Positions 52,046 to 60,078 of a stretch of DNA of 64,000 nucleotides are shown piece after piece. The DNA comes from DASXQK01 sp963757155. Lineage in GTDB: Bacteria; Pseudomonadota; Alphaproteobacteria; Dongiales; Dongiaceae. A program made the translations under genes and the position numbers. The stretch is from the NCBI GenBank assembly GCA_963757155.1, contig CAVWQS010000017.1, forward strand, positions 1 through 64,000, read 5' to 3'. Position 1 is the first letter of the stretch. Every line of letters starts with the position of its first letter. A model generated the notes under the pieces. That model was not told where the DNA came from. It worked only from the letters and a program-made list of their open reading frames with translations, and ran no database searches.

Positions 52046-52680
52046 ATGCATTTGCTGGCCGTCTACGCCCACCCGCTACGGCAGGCCTACGCCGGCGCGA
52101 TATTGGATGCTTTCCTCGGCGGCTTGACCGAGGCGGTGCCTCACACGTGCGGAGGTCGCCGATCTCTATCGCGAGGGTTTCGAGATGCGCCTGCAGCCCG
52201 AGGACTATGCGCAATTTCGCGGCGGAAGCATGCCGGAGGAAATCCGGCGCGAGCAGGCGCGCGTCGATCGGGCCGATGCGCTGGCCTTCGTGTTTCCGGT
52301 CTGGTGGTGGTCCTTTCCGGCAATTCTCAAAGGCTGGTTCGATCGCGTCTTCAGCGAGGGCTGGGCCTATAACTTCGAGCCCGGGCATGTCGCGGGGGCG
52401 GCTACCCGATCGGCCGACGATTCTTCTGGGTGGCGCAGGCTCGCGGGAATCGACATACCGCAAATACGGCTATGGCGAGGCCATGAGGGTTCAGATCGAT
52501 GTTGGCCTGCTCGGCTATTGCGGCCTTCGCGATGTCGAGACCCATGTGTTTTATGACGTGGAGCAAAGCCCGGACAACCGCCAGCGCTATCTCGCGGAGG
52601 CCCGCGAGATCGGCCGCGAGTTCGGAGCCCCGACCAGGACGCAGCGCGTGCCGGCGCTGAGCAGCGACCGGATTGCGTGA
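52046..52680 (+). pseudogene. NAD(P)H quinone-reductase-like protein, two frameshifts
   Basis: Three frame pieces make a flavodoxin-fold NAD(P)H oxidoreductase: MHLLAVYAHPLRQAYAGAIL (FMN-binding start), then ADLYREGFEMRLQPEDYAQF...LAFVFPVWWWSFPAILKGWF (the WWWSFPA motif), then RPTILLGGAGSRESTYRKYG... to the stop at 52680. Breaks lie near 52148 and in a GGGGG near 52395. It would reduce quinones or azo dyes. Whether it is inactive or merely misread cannot be told. Confidence 0.6.
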
Positions 52681-52781
52681 TCGCCTGAGGTGCGAGCGGG
52701 GGAGGTGGCGGCCAAGTGGGATGGTTGATGACATCGGCCCCCTGACCTATCGTCCTCGAATACAGCACCACGGAGGATGGC

Positions 52782-53162
52782 ATGGCAGACAACATTGCGC
52801 TCCTGCATCGCTGGTTCGACGAGGTCTGGAACGAAGGGCGGGAGTCGGTCATCGACGAGCTGATGGCCAAGGATTGCATTGCCCATGGACTGCAGGACGG
52901 CATGGATGTCACCGGCACGGCGCCCTTCAAGGAATTCCACAGAGCCTTCCTGGCCCGCTTCCCCAATGCCCGCATCGAGCTGGCCGACGCCCTTCAAGAC
53001 GGCGATCGCACGGCGGTGCGCTGCCTGGTGACCGGCAATGAGGCGGGGACGGGAAAGCCGGTCAAGTTCAGCGGCATGGTCATCAGCCGCTGGCGGGACG
53101 GCAAGATCGCCGAGGCCTGGAATAATTTCGACTTCCATCTGATGGAGCTGCAGCTGCGCTGA
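52782..53162 (+). CDS. SnoaL-like/ester cyclase family protein
   Basis: A 126-residue SnoaL-fold protein: NIALLHRWFDEVWNEGRESV, IDELMAKDCIAHGL, FKEFHRAFLARFPNARIELA, DRTAVRCLVTGNEAGTGKPV and FSGMVISRWRDGKIAEAWNN. It is independent of the similar-fold gene in the 627-bp element (no direct relation). Function unknown. Confidence 0.75.
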   Translation: MADNIALLHRWFDEVWNEGRESVIDELMAKDCIAHGLQDGMDVTGTAPFKEFHRAFLARFPNARIELADALQDGDRTAVRCLVTGNEAGTGKPVKFSGMVISRWRDGKIAEAWNNFDFHLMELQLR

Positions 53163-53238
53163 CGGGCGGCTCGGACTTAGTAGGCAGCCGCAATACACGG
53201 TTGCGCGTTTTCAGATCGCAAGCCTCGTTCTCTCCGCC

Positions 53239-53272
53239 GTCATGGTCGGCGAAGGCCGACCATCCACGAGTT
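53239..53272 (-). repeat. REP-like palindrome, copy 2
   Basis: Same unit as 49144-49177 in opposite orientation: CGTCATGGTCGGC, then GAAG, then GCCGACCATCCACGAGT. It faces copy 3 with 110 bp in between. Confidence 0.7.
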
Positions 53273-53382
53273 TGCCCGCCCTTGATCCGACATCCGCCTT
53301 GGTTGTCGGCACCGCCCGGGCCTCTCTGGAGGGCGACGGGCAATGCGACTGCAAGTGTTTTGACCTAGCCCTCGGCCAACAA

Positions 53383-53416
53383 ACTCGTGGATGGTCGGCC
53401 TTCGCCGACCATGACG
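53383..53416 (+). repeat. REP-like palindrome, copy 3
   Basis: Identical in its core to copy 1 (49144-49177), starting ACTCGTGGATGG and ending CCATGACG. Sixty bp upstream of the phnW operator candidate. Confidence 0.7.
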
Positions 53417-53473
53417 GTAAAAAACGAGAGGCTTTCCAGGTCGAACAAGGACAGCAAGGGGAAAGTCGGCGCG

Positions 53474-53501
53474 CTATAGGTTCCATCTATTCGAACTATA
53501 G
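53474..53501. promoter_or_regulatory. Operator candidate before phnW
   Basis: CTATAGGTTC and GAACTATAG form inverted arms with one extra G around a centre of CATCTATTC. It lies 80 bp before the phnW start and could be a LysR or other regulator site. Only one copy is seen. Confidence 0.4.
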
Positions 53502-53581
53502 AAACTAGTGATTTGATTTATGTTGCCTCGGGCCTTGATATGAGCGGCGTCAACACCGCCGAATCAGGACCCGCTCCGCCC

Positions 53582-54730
53582 ATGACCAACCCAGCCCCCC
53601 GCCGTGACCCCTGGCTTCTCACCCCCGGTCCGCTCACCACCTCGGCCACGGTGAAGCAGGCGATGCTCCATGACTGGGGTTCGCGGGACCACGAGTTCAT
53701 CGCCATCAACCGGCGCCTGCGGGAGAAGCTCGTGGCGCTCGCGGGCGGCACCGGCACTCATGTCTGCGTGCCCATGCAGGGCAGCGGGACTTTTGCGGTG
53801 GAGGCGATGATCGGGAGCTTTGTGCCGGCCGCGGGCAAGCTGCTGATCCTGATCAATGGCGCCTATGGCAAGCGCATCGCGCGCATCTCAGACTATTACC
53901 GCCGCGCTCATGCCGTCCTCGAATGGCCCGAGGACCGGCCGGTGGATCCCGCCGCCGTGGAGAAGGCGCTGGCCGGCGATCCCGCCATCACCCATGTCGC
54001 CGTCATCCATTGCGAGACGACCTCCGGCGTGCTGAATCCCATCGCGGAGGTGGCTGCCGTGGTCGCCCGCGCGGGGCGGCGCCTCCTCATCGATTCCATG
54101 AGCGCCTTCGGGGCCCTGCCCGTGGATGCCCGCGAGATCGCTTTCGATGCGGTCGCCGCCTCCTCCAACAAATGCCTGGAAGGCGTGCCGGGCATGGGCT
54201 TCGTCATCTGCCGGAAAGAAGCGCTGGAAGCCTGCAAGGGGAATTCGCCCTCGCTCTCCCTCGATCTTTTCGATCAGTGGCAGGCCCTGGAGAAGACCGG
54301 GCAATGGCGCTTCACCCCGCCGATCCATTGCATCGTCGCCTTCGATCAAGCGGTACAGGAGCATGAGGCCGAGGGCGGGGTAGCCGGCCGCGGGGCGCGC
54401 TACCGCAACAATTGCCGGATCCTGATCGAGGGCATGCGCAAGCTGGGCTTTGCGACCCTGCTGCCGGACCGGCTCCAGGCGCCGATCATCGTCACCTTCC
54501 ACATGCCCGCCGATCCGAAATTCGTCTTCGAGAGCTTCTACGACAAGCTGCGCGAGCGCGGCTATGTCATCTACCCCGGAAAGCTCACCGTCGCCGACAG
54601 CTTCCGCATCGGCTGCATCGGCCGGCTGGGCGAGGCGGAGATGAAAGGCGCGCTCACCGCCGTCGCCGAGGCGATGGGCGAGCTGGGCGTGGCCAGCGGC
54701 GCCCCGGCCAAAGCCGCGGCGATCGCCTGA
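53582..54730 (+). CDS. phnW: 2-aminoethylphosphonate-pyruvate aminotransferase
   Basis: A 382-residue class V PLP aminotransferase converting 2-aminoethylphosphonate and pyruvate into phosphonoacetaldehyde and alanine. Seen: the family N-terminus WLLTPGPLTTSATVKQAMLH DWGSRD, PMQGSGTFAVEAMIGSF, LIDSMSAFGALPVD and the PLP lysine Lys197 in SSNKCLEGVPG. The start at 53582 fits homologues; an AGGA lies 12 bp before it. An upstream ATG (53540) would add 14 residues. It is followed by phnX after 30 bp. Confidence 0.9.
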   Translation: MTNPAPRRDPWLLTPGPLTTSATVKQAMLHDWGSRDHEFIAINRRLREKLVALAGGTGTHVCVPMQGSGTFAVEAMIGSFVPAAGKLLILINGAYGKRIARISDYYRRAHAVLEWPEDRPVDPAAVEKALAGDPAITHVAVIHCETTSGVLNPIAEVAAVVARAGRRLLIDSMSAFGALPVDAREIAFDAVAASSNKCLEGVPGMGFVICRKEALEACKGNSPSLSLDLFDQWQALEKTGQWRFTPPIHCIVAFDQAVQEHEAEGGVAGRGARYRNNCRILIEGMRKLGFATLLPDRLQAPIIVTFHMPADPKFVFESFYDKLRERGYVIYPGKLTVADSFRIGCIGRLGEAEMKGALTAVAEAMGELGVASGAPAKAAAIA

Positions 54731-54760
54731 ACCTTCTCATTCTTTAATCAGGAATCTCAC

Positions 54761-55591
54761 ATGACCTTCACCTATCAGCGGAGCTATCGCGGCAAGCTTC
54801 AGGCGGCCATCTTCGATTGGGCGGGCACCGTGCTCGATTTCGGCTGCCTGGCCCCGGCTATCACCTTCATCGAAGGCTTCCGGCGCGAGGGCATCGACAT
54901 CACCGTCGGGGAAGCCCGCGAGCCCATGGGTGCCCATAAGCGCGTCCATATCGAGAAGATCACCCAGATGGCGCCGGTCCGGCAGCGCTGGATCGCCAAG
55001 CATGGCAAGGCACCGACCGATGCCGATGTCGAGCGGATGTATCAGGCCTTCATCCCGCTGCAGATCGAATGCCTGTCGAATTATTCGACCCTCATTCCCG
55101 GCGCCCTGGATACCATCGCCAAGCTGCGGGCGCGCGGCTGCAAGATCGGCGCCACCACGGGCTATTCCACCGAGATGACGGCGGTGAACCTGAAGGATGC
55201 GGCGCGCCAGGGCTACAAGCCCGATCATTCGGTCTCGGCGACGGAGGTGCCGGCCGGCCGGCCCTTCCCGCATATGTGCCTGGAGAATGTCATCCATCTC
55301 GGCATCTCCACCGTCGAGGCCTGCGTCAAGGTCGACGACACCAGGCCCGGGATCGAAGAGGGCCTCAGCGCGGGCATGTGGACCATCGGCGTCGCCATCT
55401 CCGGCAATGAGGTCGGCCTATCCCTGGCGGATTGGGAGAAGCTCTCCGAGGCCGAGCGCGCCCCGCGCCGGGCCATCGCTGTCGAGCGCCTGGCCCAGTC
55501 CGGCGCCCATTACGTCGTCGACAGCATCGCCGACATCATGCCCTGCATCGACGACATCGAGGCCCGTCTCGCCCGGGGCGAGAAGCCCTAA
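54761..55591 (+). CDS. phnX: Phosphonoacetaldehyde hydrolase
   Basis: A 276-residue HAD-superfamily enzyme that splits phosphonoacetaldehyde into acetaldehyde and phosphate. The nucleophile is Asp19 (IFDWAGTVLDFG), the Schiff-base lysine is Lys60 (REPMGAHKRVHIEKI), and CVKVDDTRPGIEEG carries the metal-binding acids. It follows phnW, completing the AEP pathway. A repeat of 78 bp separates it from the next gene. Confidence 0.95.
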   Translation: MTFTYQRSYRGKLQAAIFDWAGTVLDFGCLAPAITFIEGFRREGIDITVGEAREPMGAHKRVHIEKITQMAPVRQRWIAKHGKAPTDADVERMYQAFIPLQIECLSNYSTLIPGALDTIAKLRARGCKIGATTGYSTEMTAVNLKDAARQGYKPDHSVSATEVPAGRPFPHMCLENVIHLGISTVEACVKVDDTRPGIEEGLSAGMWTIGVAISGNEVGLSLADWEKLSEAERAPRRAIAVERLAQSGAHYVVDSIADIMPCIDDIEARLARGEKP

Positions 55592-55605
55592 GTGCTCTTT
55601 TATTT

Positions 55606-55683
55606 CGTCATTCCCGCGAAAGCGGAAATCCAGGGCCCCAGGCCCGTCGCTTGCCCTGGATGCCCGCTTTCGCGGGCATGACG
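55606..55683. repeat. Inverted repeat between phnX and the FAD enzyme
   Basis: CGTCATTCCCGCGAAAGCG at one end and CGCTTTCGCGGGCATGACG at the other form a nearly perfect 78-bp palindromic unit with CCAGGG/CCCTGG inside. It is of a dispersed intergenic type found in alphaproteobacteria and may also end the phnWX transcript. Confidence 0.75.
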
Positions 55684-55787
55684 ACAAAGAAAGGAACGAG
55701 GTCGCTCATGTCCCTCCTTGAGGCTTGCCAGCGCGACCGCCGGTCGCCAGCATGCCGCCCGCAACCTTCAAGGGGACTAGTTCACTC

Positions 55788-58232
55788 ATGAGCAGGCTTC
55801 CGACCCAGGCCGAGATCGTCATCATCGGCGGCGGCATCATCGGCTGTTCCGTCGCTTACCACCTCGCCAAGCTCGGCAAGAAGGACGTGCTGCTCCTGGA
55901 GCGCAAGAAGCTCACCAGCGGCACGACCTGGCATGCGGCGGGGCTGGTGCGGGCCATGCTCTACAGCGGCAATCTGACCCGGCTCGCTCGCCACAGCCTG
56001 GAGCTCTATACCAAGCTGGAGAAGGAGACGGGCCAGGCGACCGGGCTGAAGCAGAACGGCAGCATCTCCATCGCCACCAATGACGAGCGCTGGGACGAGC
56101 TCCGCCGTGGTGCTGCCATGGCCAAGGCCTTCCGGGTCGAGGCCGAGGAGATCACGCCGAAGAAGGCCCAGGAGATGTGGCCGCTGCTCAACATCGACGA
56201 CGTGGTGGGCGCCATCTTCTTTCCCCATGACGGCCAGACCAACCCGGCGGATACCGCCATGGCGCTGGCCAAGGGGGCCCGCATGGGCGGGGTCAAGATT
56301 TTCGAGGATTGCAAGGTCACGGGCATCCTCACCCGCGACGGGCGCGCCGCCGGCGTCACGACCGAGGAGGGCGATATCAAGGCCGAGGTCGTCGTGAACT
56401 GCGCCGGCATGTGGGCGCGGGAGGTCGGGCTCATGGCCGGCGTTGCCGTGCCGCTGCATGCCGCCGAGCATTTCTATGTCGTGACCGAGCCCATGGATCT
56501 GCCCTCCAACCTGCCGGTCATGCGCAACATGGATTCCTGCGCCTATTACAAGGAGGATGCGGGCAAGCTCCTGATCGGCGCCTTCGAGCCCAAGGCCAAG
56601 CCCTGGGGCATGGACGGAATTCCGGAGTCCTTCTGCTTCGACGAGCTGCCGGAGGATTTCGACCATTTCCAGCCGATCCTGGAGGGCGCCATCCATCGCG
56701 TGCCCAAGCTGGGGGAGACGGGCATCCGCAAATTCTTCAACGGGCCGGAGAGCTTCTCGCCCGACCAGCGCTATCTCCTGGGCGAGGCGCCGGAGCTGAA
56801 GAATTTCTTCGTCGCCGCGGGCTTCAACTCCATCGGCATCCAATCCGCGGGCGGGGCGGGCATGGCGCTGGCGGAATGGATCGTGGGCGGCCATCCGCCC
56901 TTCGACCTCTGGGACGTCGACATCCGCCGCATGTCGCCGCATCAGAACCGCAAGACCTATCTCTACGACCGCGTCTCCGAGGCGCTGGGTCTGCTCTATG
57001 CCATGCATTGGCCCTATCGCCAGTATGAGACGGCGCGCGGCATCAAGCTGACGCCGCTCTATATGCGGCTCAAAGAGAACGGCGCCTGCTTCGGCGAGGT
57101 GGCGGGATGGGAGCGGGCCAATTGGTTCGCGCCCAAAGGCGTGACCCCGAAATACGAATACAGCTTCAAGCGCCAGAACTGGTTCGCCCATAGCGCCGCC
57201 GAGGTGAAGGCGACCCGCGAGAAGGTCGCCTTGTTCGACCAATCGACCTTCGCCAAATTCCTGGTCCGGGGCGCCGATGCGGAGCGCGAGCTGCAGCGCA
57301 TCTCGGCCGCCGATGTCGCGGTGGCACCGGGACGCGCGGTCTATACCCAATGGCTGAACCCGCGCGGCGGGATCGAGGCAGATCTGACCGTCACGCGCCT
57401 CGCCGACGAGTCCTACATGGTGGTGACGGCGGCGGCGACCGCGGGGCGTGATCTCCATTGGCTGACGCGCAATGTCGCGCCCGAGGCGCGCGTCCTGATC
57501 GACGACGTGACCAACAGCCAGGCCGTGCTGGGCGTGATGGGGCCCAACAGCCGTGCCTTGCTGCAGCCTCTCTCGGATACCGATCTCGGCAATGAAGCCT
57601 TTCCCTTCGGGACCTCGCGCGAGATCACCATCGGCAATGTCCGGCTTCGCGCCACCCGCATCAGCTATATGGGCGAGCTGGGCTGGGAGCTCTATGTGCC
57701 CAGCGAATTCGCCACCGGCCTCTTCGATACGCTGCTCGCCAATGGCGAGAAGCATGGGCTGAAGCTGGGCGGCATGCATGCCATGGACAGCCTGCGCATC
57801 GAGAAGGCCTATCGCCATTGGGGTCATGACATCACCGATGAGGATACGCCGCTGGAGGCGGGGCTCGGCTTCGCCGTCGCCTTCGACAAGAATTCCGATT
57901 TCATCGGCCGCGACGCGCTGCTGAAGCAGAAGGGGGAGAAGAAGCTGGTGAAGCGCCTGCTGCAATTCGCCCTCGAGGACCCGGCGCCGCTGCTCTATCA
58001 CAATGAGCCGATCTACCGGGACGGCCAGCTGGTGGGGCATACCAGCTCGGCTGCTTACGGCCATCATCTCGGCCGCGCCATCGCCATGGGCTATGTCCGC
58101 CATGAGGGCGGGGTGGACAGCAGCTATGTCGCCGCCGGGAAATGGGAAATCGATGTCGGGCTCAAGCGCTTCGCGGCGAAAGCGAGCCTGCGCCCGCTCT
58201 ACGACCCCACCAGTGCGCGAATGAAGGTGTGA
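55788..58232 (+). CDS. FAD-dependent amine dehydrogenase with GcvT domain
   Basis: An 814-residue flavoenzyme of the dimethylglycine/sarcosine dehydrogenase type. The N-terminal FAD motif is IVIIGGGIIGCSVAYHLAKL; TSGTTWHAAGL has His49, where the family attaches FAD covalently. The middle is an FAO_M-like region, and the last 400 residues are the folate-binding GcvT and its C-terminal barrel (YTQWLNPRGGIEADLTV, GVMGPNSRALL, SYMGELGWELYV). Such enzymes oxidatively demethylate an N-methyl group and transfer it to tetrahydrofolate. Its place between phnX and tmpA suggests N-methylated aminoethylphosphonate or the glycine betaine products of TmpAB as substrate; this is inferred. Start 55788 is chosen over 55725 by similarity to homologues. 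Confidence 0.75.
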   Translation: MSRLPTQAEIVIIGGGIIGCSVAYHLAKLGKKDVLLLERKKLTSGTTWHAAGLVRAMLYSGNLTRLARHSLELYTKLEKETGQATGLKQNGSISIATNDERWDELRRGAAMAKAFRVEAEEITPKKAQEMWPLLNIDDVVGAIFFPHDGQTNPADTAMALAKGARMGGVKIFEDCKVTGILTRDGRAAGVTTEEGDIKAEVVVNCAGMWAREVGLMAGVAVPLHAAEHFYVVTEPMDLPSNLPVMRNMDSCAYYKEDAGKLLIGAFEPKAKPWGMDGIPESFCFDELPEDFDHFQPILEGAIHRVPKLGETGIRKFFNGPESFSPDQRYLLGEAPELKNFFVAAGFNSIGIQSAGGAGMALAEWIVGGHPPFDLWDVDIRRMSPHQNRKTYLYDRVSEALGLLYAMHWPYRQYETARGIKLTPLYMRLKENGACFGEVAGWERANWFAPKGVTPKYEYSFKRQNWFAHSAAEVKATREKVALFDQSTFAKFLVRGADAERELQRISAADVAVAPGRAVYTQWLNPRGGIEADLTVTRLADESYMVVTAAATAGRDLHWLTRNVAPEARVLIDDVTNSQAVLGVMGPNSRALLQPLSDTDLGNEAFPFGTSREITIGNVRLRATRISYMGELGWELYVPSEFATGLFDTLLANGEKHGLKLGGMHAMDSLRIEKAYRHWGHDITDEDTPLEAGLGFAVAFDKNSDFIGRDALLKQKGEKKLVKRLLQFALEDPAPLLYHNEPIYRDGQLVGHTSSAAYGHHLGRAIAMGYVRHEGGVDSSYVAAGKWEIDVGLKRFAAKASLRPLYDPTSARMKV

Positions 58233-58236
58233 TGCC

Positions 58237-59355
58237 ATGATCCAGCGGATCGAGACCAAAGACACGGGCCTGGCGGTGGCCTGGAAGGCGGGCGGCGAGA
58301 GCCGCTTCCCCTTCCTCTGGCTGCGCGACAATTGCCGCTGCCCCCGCTGCCGCGATCCGCGCAACGGCCAGCGCCTCTTCGACGCTCTCGATCTGCCGGC
58401 CGAGCCGACGCCGGCCGCGGCATCGCTGGACGGCGAGGATGTCGCGATCTCCTGGGCGGGGGAGGGGCATGAGAGCCGCTACGCCGCCGGCTGGCTGGCA
58501 GCTCACGACCTCTCGCCTGCCGGACGCGGCAAGCGGCGGCCCGAGCTTCGGCTCTGGGGGGCGGAGATCGCCAATGATCTGCCGCGCGCGGATTGGCCGG
58601 CCGTGCTGGCCGATCCCGCGATCGAGCTCCGCCTGCTCCGGGATCTCGAGCACTATGGCTTCGCCCTGCTGCATCAGGTGCCGGTGGAGAAAGGGCAGGT
58701 GGCGGCGGTGGGCGATCGCCTCGGCCATGTCCGCGTCACCAATTATGGCCGGCTGTTCGACGTGGTCTCGCTGCCCAATCCAAACAATCTCGCCTTCACC
58801 GCCGTGGGCCTCGGCGTCCATACCGACAATCCCTATCGCGACCCGACCCCGGGGCTGCAGCTTCTGCATTGCCTGGAGTCCGACGCGCCGGGCGGGGAGA
58901 CGATGCTGGTGGACGGCTTCCGGGCGGCGGAGGAATTGCGCCGGCGCCATCCCGAGGATTTCGCAGTGCTGGCCCGCCTGCCGCTCTCCTTCCACTTCGC
59001 CGATGCCAATGCGGATCTGAGGGCCACCACCCCCGTCATATCAACGGATTTCGAAGGCCATGTCGCCTCGGTCCATTTCAACAACCGCTCCATGAGCGCA
59101 CTCGATGTGGCGGAGGCGGAGATCCTCCCGTGGTACCGCGCCTATCGCCGCTTCGCCGCCATACTGCGCGAGCCCGAAGGCGAGCTGCGGCTGCGCCTCT
59201 CGCCTGGCGATCTGCTGATCATGGAGAACAACCGCGCGCTGCATGGGCGCACCGCCTTCGACCCCAATCTCGGACGGCGCCATCTCCAGGGCTGCTATGT
59301 CGACAAGGATGGCGTCGAGAGCCGGCGCCGCGTGCTGCAGCGGAGCGTGGCATGA
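58237..59355 (+). CDS. tmpA: TmpA-like 2-oxoglutarate dioxygenase
   Basis: A 372-residue Fe(II)/2-oxoglutarate dioxygenase of the gamma-butyrobetaine hydroxylase type. The N-terminal zinc domain has LRDNCRCPRCRDPRNGQR (Cys33, Cys35, Cys38). The catalytic facial triad is His195, Asp197 (GVHTDNPYRDPTPG) and His336 (NNRALHGRTAF). Known family members hydroxylate 2-(trimethylammonio)ethylphosphonate; the adjacent HD oxygenase gene, overlapping by ATGA, and the phosphonate neighbourhood make that function the best fit. A carnitine-biosynthesis role is the alternative. Confidence 0.7.
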   Translation: MIQRIETKDTGLAVAWKAGGESRFPFLWLRDNCRCPRCRDPRNGQRLFDALDLPAEPTPAAASLDGEDVAISWAGEGHESRYAAGWLAAHDLSPAGRGKRRPELRLWGAEIANDLPRADWPAVLADPAIELRLLRDLEHYGFALLHQVPVEKGQVAAVGDRLGHVRVTNYGRLFDVVSLPNPNNLAFTAVGLGVHTDNPYRDPTPGLQLLHCLESDAPGGETMLVDGFRAAEELRRRHPEDFAVLARLPLSFHFADANADLRATTPVISTDFEGHVASVHFNNRSMSALDVAEAEILPWYRAYRRFAAILREPEGELRLRLSPGDLLIMENNRALHGRTAFDPNLGRRHLQGCYVDKDGVESRRRVLQRSVA

Positions 59356-59903
59356 GCGATCTGTCAGAAGAGATCATCAGTCTCTACAGGCGCAAGGGCG
59401 AGATGAGTTATGGCGAGGGGGTCTCCATGAACGCCCATGGGCTGCAGGCCGCCTTGCTCGCCGAGCAGGAAGAGGCTGGGACCGCGCTCGTCGTCGCCGC
59501 TCTGCTGCATGACATCGGCCATCTCCTGCATGAGCTGCCGGAGGACATCGCCGACCAGGGCGTCGATACTCAGCATGAATCCATCGCCTCGGCCTGGCTG
59601 TCGCAGCATTTCCCGCCCGCGGTCAGCGAGCCGGTGCGCCTGCATGTGGCCGCCAAGCGCTATCTCTGCGCCACCGAGCCGGGCTATCTCGGCGAACTCT
59701 CGGCCGCCTCGGTCCAGAGCCTCGAGCTCCAGGGCGGCCCCATGTCGCCGCCCGAAGTCGCCCGCTTCGCGGCCGAGCCCTTCGCCAAAGCCGCGGTGCG
59801 CCTGCGCCGCTGGGACGATCTCGCCAAGCGCACGGATCTCGCAACCCCGGATTTCGCGCATTACCGCCCGATGATCGAGGCGGTGATCAAGCGGGGCGCC
59901 TAG
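59352..59903 (+). CDS. tmpB: TmpB/PhnZ-like HD-domain oxygenase
   Basis: A 183-residue HD-domain mixed-valence diiron oxygenase that would cleave the C-P bond of a 1-hydroxyphosphonate. The PhnZ positions are present at constant spacing: Tyr20 and Glu22 in the flexible loop (SYGEG), His29, His53-Asp54 (LLHDIGH), His75, His98 and Asp155/156. It shares the ATGA overlap with the dioxygenase, so the two act as a pair (1-hydroxylation, then cleavage to a carboxylate plus phosphate). If TmpB, the product is glycine betaine. Confidence 0.75.
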   Translation: MSDLSEEIISLYRRKGEMSYGEGVSMNAHGLQAALLAEQEEAGTALVVAALLHDIGHLLHELPEDIADQGVDTQHESIASAWLSQHFPPAVSEPVRLHVAAKRYLCATEPGYLGELSAASVQSLELQGGPMSPPEVARFAAEPFAKAAVRLRRWDDLAKRTDLATPDFAHYRPMIEAVIKRGA

Positions 59904-59950
59904 AGCAAGATCGGGTCAGCTTGAATCAAGCTGGCCCGTGAGTCTTGCTC
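59903..59950. repeat. Palindromic unit after tmpB
   Basis: GAGCAAGA...CAGCTTGAATCAAGCTG...TCTTGCTC forms a long inverted repeat directly after the tmpB stop. It is of a common alphaproteobacterial intergenic type and may end the phn transcript. Confidence 0.65.
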
Positions 59951-60078
59951 AGCCTGATTCTAGCGCGCATAGGTGCTTCCGGCCGGTCTTCGGCCGGCTG
60001 ATCCTTGATTTGTTGGTAACACCTGCGGGCGTAGCCTTCCGGGCCTCCCAACTCGTTCGTTGAGGGGGACGACATCCC
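59904..60078. other. Intergenic region with a palindromic unit
   Basis: The first 47 bp form a palindrome (see separate entry). The rest holds no gene and must contain the promoter of the downstream membrane-protein gene. Confidence 0.5.

Larger units (their letters stand above)
53163..53473. repeat. Palindromic-repeat-rich region before phnW
   Basis: No gene. It contains two inverted copies of the REP-like palindrome (53239-53272 and 53383-53416). Confidence 0.6.

Noticed and set aside
55782..58364. An 860-residue open frame antisense to the FAD/GcvT gene
   Set aside because: Shadow of a GC-rich coding strand; no motif seen.
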